A stretch of DNA of 64,000 nucleotides from Porpolomopsis calyptriformis (Eukaryota > Basidiomycota > Agaricomycetes > Agaricales > Hygrophoraceae): assembly GCA_951640195.1 (NCBI GenBank), contig OX621164.1, positions 1,469,098 to 1,533,097 of the forward strand. The letters are read 5' to 3'. Below, in pieces: positions 56,966-64,000 of this stretch. Each line of letters opens with the position of its first letter. The first letter of the stretch is position 1. The position numbers and the translations under genes were made by a program. The notes below the pieces were generated by a model. That model saw nothing but the letters and a program-made list of their open reading frames with translations. It was not told where the DNA came from and made no database searches.

Positions 56966-58703
56966 ATGACTGGCTCTCATCCTCGCCATCGTCAACCACG
57001 ACATCAACCCCAAACCTTGGCCCCTTCCACAACCTCCACTTCCCAGCAGCATCTTCCTCTCTCCAGACGGCTCCTCTTTCCCCAACTTCCTCCCACTTCC
57101 CACCTTCCGTCCTTGCTGGTCTCTCCCTCGGTCCCTCAAGAGCTAACATCTGAACTATACGACTTTATTGCGCTTTCGTTGCGCGCATTTGTGAACCCAT
57201 GGTGGTCCAAGATCACCCGCTACGACAAGGAGTTTCTCCCAGAAATTACACGCATCACCACCTTCGCCATCCGTGCCATCGAGACACGCGTACTCGCCGC
57301 AGACCTCTCTCCACTCGTCTTCCGCGACATCCCTGTACTTGTCACACAACACTACCGAGATTACCGCAATGTTGAAGCCAAGCTGGGCACCTCATACGCC
57401 AGCGGTGGTGCTGCCTCTCTTCCTCAGCTCTTCCATCAACTCCAGCCACATATGGCACTTGGCGAGGACGGCAGCATAGACGAGGAGTATTTCCGACAAG
57501 TCATCGACCACTGTCTTAAGACTCTTCTTCCTCCCGAAGATTATCAATCCGAAGCCGAGCGCTACATCGTTCGAGAGATTGCCCTCAAGCTCCTTTTGCG
57601 CGATATCATCCCCAGGATTTCTCAGCCGTGGTTTATACACAGGGCAATTTTAGATTTCTTGGGGCCTGAACACAGTGAACCACCCTCTCAAAAGGTTAGT
57701 AACCCGTTCAAGCACCTTGCGCACTAATCTTCCTTCACAACCTAGTCTCCTCATCCCTCACCTTTACTCTCCGCCAACGCCGCCCGGTCTTCCTTTTTCT
57801 CAATTCACACCTTCTTAATTGTATTTCTTTCAGCCATCCAGTCATTCTCAAGCGCTTGTCTCGCCCTGATCCACGCGTACAAACAAGCGCTGAGCACCAT
57901 CAAGCTTGTCAACAACCCTACCCATGATACCCCCACTTCAAAACCATACCCTTCACCATCGCCCTCGCCACCGCCCCCACCACCACCACCAACCCTCACA
58001 CCACCTCATGTTGCACTCCGCGCTTCTCCTTCAGTTTCCGTATCATCATCCGTCTCCACTGCCTCACTCCCACCACTTACCCTTCGCCTTGCAAATCATT
58101 CTAGTCTCACCACCCTCTCGAATGAATTTGCCCAACCGCCAATCATGATGGTGTCTGAGATCCTAACCACCCATGAACGATTTGCCTCTAGCGTCGTCAT
58201 GGGCTCTATCAGCATGCTCTCAGCATCCATGACCCCATTTCTTGATCGGTATGTTTTTATTTCCCCACTCCTGCTCGGATTCAAAACTGATTACCCAACA
58301 GACTCCTTCCGCATTTACTCACCACCGCACTCTCCCCGCAATTCATGACTCAAATGGCCCGTATTGCCAAACGTACGCTGTTTCCTAATGGATATCCAGC
58401 TCCGCCTCCGCCAGATCCCACATCCGAAGAGCAGGCGCTGATGAAACAGAAATTACTCAAGTGGAGACCCCATTCTGCGCTGTGTAAGTTTTCGTTCGTG
58501 CATCTGACTCCATTGGTTTATCTTAATCTCTTCCAGCCAACTTGATGCCATTATTACTAGGGCCTTCACCAGAAGTCACGTTCTCCCTGGCGCTCGACCC
58601 GCTGTCAAGTGCACCATGTAATGTGCACCTTATCGTCTTGATCTTAGACAAGGTGTTAATGACGCTGTTTCCTGAGCTCGGGGGTGGCATGGACTTGATG
58701 TAA
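56966..58703 (+). CDS. PXA-domain (sorting-nexin-associated) membrane protein
   Basis: PXA domains occur in SNX13/SNX25-type sorting nexins and in fungal Pxa1, which act in vacuole and endosome traffic (family knowledge). ATG at 56966 (MTGSHPRHRQPRHQPQ); no earlier ATG in frame. After a basic/proline N-terminus: LTSELYDFIALSLRAFVNPW, WSKITRYDKEFLPEITRITT, HYRDYRNVEAKLG, PEDYQSEAERYIVREIALKL, LLRDIIPRISQPWFIHRAIL, the core PXA motifs. Later exons contain a proline run (PSPSPPPPPPPPTLTPPH), FMTQMARIAKRTLFPNGYP and the end APCNVHLIVLILDKVLMTLF. No PX or RGS domain is present, so it is the short Pxa1 type. About five exons. Confidence 0.88.
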
Positions 58704-58885
58704 TATCGCATCAGAATATTATAATACAAGAGGACATAGTTGAAAGGCCTCGAGAAGGACGCGAGTTAGATACCAGAGATGACAAGATGAGAAGATTACG
58801 ACACAGGGCTGGATATTGTAATATTGGTACAGGACTGATACTTCTGTGTCCGTTACGTTTTTCACCACGGCTTTCCTCGAGGAGC

Positions 58886-59750
58886 TTATAACTTGAACTC
58901 GGTCCGCGCATACTCGACCTTTGCCGACGCAGCATCGTCTGTGAACCAATAGAGCTGGCCAGGAAAGACGGGTCGCACCCTGGATGCTGGCAGCCCAACC
59001 TCGGGCTGATCCAGTACGGTGTGCAGCACGTCCGCCTTTCCTTCCCCCGTGGCGACGAACGCGACGCGAGAGGCATGGTTGATGACGGGGTAAGTAAACG
59101 TGATTCGCTTCGGGGGCGGCTTCGGCGAGTCATCGATGTACGCCACCCAGCGGTCCTCCTCGGACAGGAGGGCGTGGCCAGGGAACAGCGACGCGGTGTG
59201 GCCATCTGGACCGACACCGAGGAGAATGAGATCGAACACGGGGAAGCGGGCGGCATCCTTCTGCGCGAACTCGCGGATAAGCTCTTGTTCGTACGCATCT
59301 GAGAGGTCCTCGATGGATTCGAGAGCGGTTTCGTCGATCGGGTGGATGTGGGCTTTGGACGGTTTCTGAAAGAGCTGGGCGATGCAGAGAGCATGATTCG
59401 AGTCGGGGTGGTCTAAGGGGACGACACGCTCGTCCGCGTAGAAGACGTGCCTGTTCGTGACCGTCAGAGGGATGAGAGTGGTGGAGAATGGCTAAAATAT
59501 ACCACTGGTCCCACTTCACTTCATTACTTTGGACCAGCCCAGAAAGCATGTTCGGGAGGGAGCCACCGGAAAGGGCGACGGTGAATCTTCCCTTCTTGGC
59601 GATGGCTTCCTTCTGGGCTTTGACTATGAAGGATTCAAGAGAAAGCTTGAGAGCATCGAGGTTTTCAAAGGAGAAGAAGGTTGGAGGAGAAGGTGGTTGA
59701 CGGAGAGCAGACATTGCGGTTGAAATCAGGTTTGGAGTGAAGTGCGTCAT
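58886..59750 (-). CDS. SOL3: 6-phosphogluconolactonase
   Basis: Hydrolyses 6-phosphogluconolactone, second step of the oxidative pentose phosphate pathway, cytosol. Two exons. Exon 1: [40 protein letters not shown] (conserved SGGS). The intron removes about 50 bp so that DQW joins [18 protein letters not shown]. Then [40 protein letters not shown] (family signature), [20 protein letters not shown], and the end [20 protein letters not shown]. Two in-frame start ATGs, 59748-59750 and 59712-59714; the second gives [17 protein letters not shown], nearer the usual length. All substrate-binding motifs are present. Confidence 0.95.
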
Positions 59751-59877
59751 TCAAGCTCAAATCACCGATTATATATGTACTGGTGAACAGAAAGCTTGCC
59801 AGTGCGCAAATTATAGGTGTAAATGGTCCAGCACACAGGAAACGTAGAAAAACGGGAGTAAATGTTCGAATTCGCGA

Positions 59878-60807
59878 TCAACAGTTGCAACCGTAGCTTT
59901 GCGAACTATCTGAGTCTAACTGGATCGGATCAGGGTAGTCAACATATCTATCAGCATGTCGGTCAGAATCAACACTAATCAAAAGAGGGGGGGAGGGGCG
60001 ACATACAGTTGTTCTTCTGCTTCCTGTTGCAATGCGTTCTTCGCCACCGTCTGGAACGCTTGTTCAACATTGATGGCTTCCTTTGCTGAAGTCTCAAAAT
60101 AAGGAATGTTTCCCTTGGCTTGACACCATGTCATCGCTCGCTTCTGCGTCACCTACCAGCCCCCTGTATTAGCATGTGCCGCCAAGCAAAGCAGCAGCAA
60201 CGCACCTGTCGCTTGTTCTCCTCCACATCAATCTTGTTCCCTAGCACCACAAATGGGAAGTTCTCCGGATCGTGCGGGCTCGCCTGGATAAGGAATTCAT
60301 CACGCCAGCTGTCGAGGGCCTCGAACGACTTGGAGCTGTTCACGTCGTACACGAGTACACAGCAGTCTGCGCCACGATAGAATGCCACCCCAAGAGACTG
60401 GAAGCGTTCTTGACCTGCAGTATCCCATAACTGGCCGGGGTTACAAATGGGCTTCCAAGGGGAAAAATAATAGCGGTTACCTGCATCGTTACGAGACGGT
60501 CATCGACCATGACTTCCTTTGTCAAGCTGGACATTCATGTCTGTTATGAGGCATGCTCAGAAACAAATAGCCGCGCACAAGTCTGCTCCAATGGTGGCCT
60601 TGTATTGGCTGCTAAATCGCTTGTTCACATATTGATTCATAAGTGAGGTCTTCCCAACCCTGTCAATATATGAGATTTCACTCAGGTCCGACACCAATGC
60701 GAGAACACACCCGCTGTCGCCGAGGATGATAACCTGCAAGTGGAACGGTTCATTGGATACTGTTTAACATCAGACAAGCTGCTCACCTTCAACAGGACAC
60801 GACCCAT
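59878..60807 (-). CDS. YPT7: Rab7-type GTPase Ypt7
   Basis: Late endosome/vacuole Rab that recruits HOPS for homotypic vacuole fusion and autophagosome-vacuole fusion. Start [15 protein letters not shown] (60805-60807), spliced to [26 protein letters not shown], then [16 protein letters not shown] and [20 protein letters not shown]. Switch II and the Rab7 RabF motifs are intact; NKID is in [15 protein letters not shown]; the SAK motif is in [17 protein letters not shown]. The C-terminus ends SYGCNC, a CXC double-prenylation signal. Seven or so exons, one interrupting the P-loop at GDSG/VGKT. Divergent from ATG16 across 130 bp. Confidence 0.97.
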
Positions 60808-60937
60808 GGTAGCACAGTAGTAAATGGCAAGGTGAACGCAACAATTGGAATGAGTCGAGATGGCTCTCGTCCCAAAATGGGGGTTAATGGGGACAACTCA
60901 GTTTCCAGCTCCGTCTGAACTGTGCCCAAGGACCACG

Positions 60938-61942
60938 ATGGCAGAGCCTCCATGGCAAGAGCTGTTGCGTCTTCGACTATCAGAACGCAATGCAAGAGAG
61001 TACGCATTCGCGCCTATCATTGAACAATGTATGCCTTTTTTTCCAAAATTTCCTTAGCGAATGCTCAAACTGCCGTGACAAGACCGGAGACTTGCCCAGC
61101 AGACAAAATTGCTGAAGGAAAGGAACTCATCCCTTTTACGAGCCGTGGGATCCGTGCGGGGAAATCCACCTAATGCAACTGGACTCGTTCCTGCAGGAGA
61201 AGAGTGAGATTTCACCTTTCGATCGCCACATCTGTCCGTACATCTCACCACCTTTTTCCATGCGCAGCAATCCTGTTCGCGCAGCGTACATGACTTCACT
61301 TGAATCCCAGATATCATCTCTTCGTGATGAGTTGGCGACCGTATACAAAACCCAAGGCCAAAACGCGCAAAGGCTATTGTCAATGAACGAAACACTGCGG
61401 GAGAAGGAAGAATCGACGAGAATAGACTCCGAAAACTTGAGAAAGACACGCGAAGAGGTCGCCCTCTTGCGGCGAAAAGTGGAGCAGCATGACGAGTTAA
61501 TGGCTGAAAAGGATCGGACAGCACAGGTCTGCATCGTGTTCCCCTTGATTGAGTGACATTCGCAGACCCCCCTCTTCAGGTTCTCCACGATGAGATCAGC
61601 ACCCTTCAGCTCGAGCTAGGACAAATCGAGGACCGTAACCAGACCCTGACGAAAGATAATGCCAAACTTCTCCAACGTTGGTTAGATGCAAAACAGGTAG
61701 AAGCAAATAAAATGAACGAGGCCAACGAGTTTTACGAAAACATGCGATCGCAGCATCAGGCGGTGATCAACTGGCGTGACGGCACGGGCGACGAAGGTAG
61801 CAGCTTAAACAATGCGGATTCCGCCTCACAAAGCTCTGTTTCGGGAGACGGGGAATTAGGCGAAGACACTGTAACGCTCCAGAGGAAGAATGGGACACCT
61901 TCTCTGCCAGCGAAGGATGTGAATCTGACCCCGAATGGTTGA
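60938..61942 (+). CDS. ATG16: Autophagy protein Atg16
   Basis: Coiled-coil dimer that binds Atg5-Atg12 and places Atg8 lipidation on the phagophore. The start MAEPPWQELLRLRLSERNAR (60938) is followed by EYAFAPIIEQ, the amphipathic Atg5-binding helix. After splicing, a basic linker, then a long coiled coil: MTSLESQISSLRDELATVYK, TREEVALLRRKVEQHDELMA, VLHDEISTLQLELGQIEDRN, ANEFYENMR. The C-terminus is acidic and Ser-rich, ending VNLTPNG. No WD40 domain, as in fungal Atg16. About 250 aa, somewhat longer than yeast (150). Four or five exons. Confidence 0.9.
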
Positions 61943-62422
61943 TGATTGATTCATGAGGGCCATTCCCCGCATACCCGTGTTTGTCTGATATCCTGCTATC
62001 TTTCTCAATCTCACAAACGGGATGATTTCCATTCTTTATGGTGATTGAACTTTTCACACGATATTGTAATAGACCTTGTCGGACTAGCTACGTCGTAAAA
62101 TTCGCCAAAGTAGACCGTGCCGCAATCAAGGTAGTATCGGAATGGGGAGGAAAAACGAAGAGAAAAGAAGCAAGAAAGGAGGAAATGAACAGAACAGAAA
62201 AGGAGAAAACGATGAGGGTGAGTTGGAGCTAATAAGTTGATAGACAGGGAAAGTTGCAATTGAATTAGAGTGCGAAAAATGACTCTCGATGCTCGGAACG
62301 ACGGGGAAGGCATGGATAATTAGAGCAAACAAAATCATAAACGCAACTGACGCAACGGAGTCGATTTAAACGGAAGACGCTTGGTTAAGTTCGGTAAGAA
62401 TGGAACGGGCTGAATTTTGATT
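61943..62422. other. Convergent intergenic region, ATG16 / PUB1
   Basis: 480 bp between two stop codons. The - strand is rich in TTTC and TTCC (62130-62230). No gene recognised; presumably 3' UTRs. Confidence 0.5.
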
Positions 62423-63986
62423 TCAAGACGGCCCTTGCACATCCCCAGTAGCCTGCTGCCCAGTGGCCTGCTGCCCGTAGTATCCTGAAAAGTGAAAGAT
62501 CGTTCGGTCAAAAGGATCGTGTATCGAATGCGTAGACACCTACCACCCCAATAATTCGAGTAGTACGAGCTCGGATCGGCACCAGTCCACTGCGCTTGAC
62601 CAGGTTGTCCGGTTACGTTTGCTGCATTTGGATCTCCACCAGCTTGTCCAACGCCAGTGTTCATACCGAGTGTAGCTCCAGATGTGCCAGGAGCGGATGG
62701 TTGAGGCATGGCTGCGTTTCCAGCACCCGGAGCGCCTGGAGCACTCGCAGTCTGGTTAGGAAATCCACCGTATCCACCGAATCCGTATTGCCCGTAAGTG
62801 TTTGGTTGAGGTATCCCGTACATGGGCTGAGAACACATCAAACACGAGTGTCCAAGTGAGAGTGAGCCGAGAAACACACGTACCATATTTGCGTAAGGCG
62901 TAACGGTAGCACTTGGGGCCGGACTCATAGGCCCGCCAGGTTGAGAAGTAGTGCCATCCGCCCGATCCTTACCCCAACTACACTTGATAGGCCTTCCTTG
63001 AACCGTGACACCTTGCAACTGCACGATGGCCATGGCGGCGTGCTCGTGCGTGTCGAGCTTGACAAAAGCGAAGCCACGGTCAGCTTGCATACGGATTTCG
63101 GAGAGGTAACCGATAGATTGGAAGAGAGGAATGAGATCTGCTTGGGTGCAGTACGGGACGAGATTTCCGACGTAAACGGTGGTGTTATAGGCAGGGGTCT
63201 GTTGAACGACAGATTCGTAGGATAGAGGGCCGCCTTGGAAGTTGATGGGTGCTGGGGCGCCACCTCCGACACCAGCACGGGGGGAGGCGGCCATGCTGGT
63301 AGCGGGAGCCCCCTGAGTCTTCTGATTCGCCCAGTTGACTCGGATGGCGCGAGAACCCAGCCACTCGCCATTCATAGTAGCAATCGCCTGTTCGGCGTCA
63401 GTCTTATCCCTGAAGGCGAGAAAGCCGTATCCACGGGATTTCCCCGAGTTCATGTCCCACATTACACGGGCGTCAGACATGGTGCCGAAGGCGCTGAAGG
63501 CCTTTGCGAGAATCTCATCATTAACTTCTGGGCTGAGATCACCCACGAAGACGTGATAGTGGCCGGTAGTGTCCTCCTTGTTTTGCTGGCCCTGATAGGC
63601 CCAATTAACACGGATCTCAGTGTCAAATATTTTGCGACCATTAAGGGTTTGGAGGGCAGTTTCTGCAGCACGCATATCCATGTACTCGACGAAACCGTAA
63701 TTGAGGCCGCCATGTTGATAGTTGCGATCGGGAATGATTTTAACATGTTGGACAGGACCAGCAACGGCGAATATCTCGGTGAGCATGTACTCTGTGACAC
63801 GAGGGCTCAGGTTGCCGACATAAAGATGAGCGCGTCTCTGGATGCACGAATCGGCGGAAGAAAAGCAGCGAGGGGTTTCAAAGAGGGGTGAGTGGCGAGG
63901 AGATAAGGTGAGATCAGGAATTGAATGGAAGGTGAGATGAATGGACCTACCGGAGCCTCTGCAGGGCCCATTCCGATGGTATTCAT
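62423..63986 (-). CDS. PUB1: Three-RRM RNA-binding protein, Pub1/TIA-1 family
   Basis: Binds U-rich RNA; stress-granule and mRNA-stability factor (family knowledge). A short first exon (MNTIGMGPAEAP, start 63984-63986) is spliced across about 110 bp to RRAHLYVGNLSPRVTEYMLT, RRM1 with LNYGFVEYMDMRAAETAL. RRM2: HVFVGDLSPEVNDEILAKAF, SRGYGFLAFRDKTDAEQAIA. A Gly/Ala/Pro linker, then RRM3: TVYVGNLVPYCTQADLIPLF, RGFAFVKLDTHEHAAMAIVQ, IKCSWGKDRAD. The C-terminus is prion-like, rich in Gly, Tyr, Gln and Asn (YGQYGFGGYGGF, SSYYSNYWGG) and ends QQATGQQATGDVQGPS. RNP1 and RNP2 aromatic residues are present in all three RRMs. Four exons. Confidence 0.96.
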
Positions 63987-64000
63987 GATTTAAAAGAGGA

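Noticed and set aside
58711..59394. 227-codon Ser/Arg-rich frame on the - strand
   Set aside because: Same strand but shifted frame of 6-phosphogluconolactonase; the true frame carries [14 protein letters not shown].
63235..63891. 218-codon open frame on the + strand
   Set aside because: Antisense to RRM1 and RRM2 of the Pub1/TIA-1 gene; a product of even codon use, not a gene.
1..64000. tRNA, rRNA, snRNA genes or transposons
   Set aside because: Looked for T-loop consensus, U6-like 5' ends, terminal repeats and polymerase motifs by eye; none convincing. A covariance-model and repeat search would be decisive.

Overview
The window is nuclear DNA from a fungus, almost certainly a basidiomycete and probably a mushroom-forming Agaricomycete. 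Genes are tightly packed on both strands. Nearly every gene is cut by introns of about 45-80 bp with GT..AG ends, and products read through only after splicing. The protein families are fungal (Mph1, BET bromodomain protein, Urb2, Utp4, Ulp1, Atg16, UPF0658 Golgi protein, CBS-PB1 protein). I see no operons, rRNA, tRNA, CRISPR array or intact transposon. Splice sites were placed by eye from reading-frame continuity and remembered family motifs; only those given with coordinates were counted base by base.

Layout. 0-9 kb: 5' part of the DNA helicase MPH1 (runs off the left edge), divergent from a G-patch/zinc-finger protein; then the bromodomain protein BDF1 and the WD40 protein WDR70. 9-16 kb: an orphan protein, then frataxin, a single-domain rhodanese, an uncharacterised small protein and a two-domain mercaptopyruvate sulfurtransferase (TUM1), which is back to back with the V-ATPase C subunit VMA5. 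16-21.6 kb: a large multi-KH protein, then the emptiest stretch (about 1.9 kb) with a decayed ankyrin fragment. 21.6-36.7 kb: URB2, UTP4 and HAS1, three ribosome-biogenesis genes on the + strand, interleaved with threonine aldolase, a small zinc-finger protein, TIM10, an Mpv17 family protein and a divergent PTH2-like gene. 36.8-45.2 kb: TMEM33/POM33, a four-CBS PB1 membrane protein, SAGA subunit SGF11 and an MFS transporter. 45.8-49.4 kb: a second, complete PTH2 with a 6-nt exon, a UPF0658 Golgi membrane protein and the SNARE BET1. 49.5-56.8 kb: SUMO protease ULP1, a trypsin-like protease, branched-chain aminotransferase and an unknown single-pass membrane protein. 57-64 kb: PXA-domain protein, 6-phosphogluconolactonase, YPT7/RAB7 divergent from ATG16, and the RNA-binding protein PUB1/TIA1.

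Most genes are unrelated housekeeping functions. Three groupings may matter: mitochondrial sulfur/iron genes at 9.9-14.3 kb, nucleolar ribosome assembly at 21.6-36.7 kb, and endomembrane/autophagy genes at 57-62 kb. I found no clear new multi-gene system. The most unusual observations are the microexon carrying part of the catalytic motif of one PTH2 gene and the loss of that same motif in a second PTH2-like gene 11 kb away.
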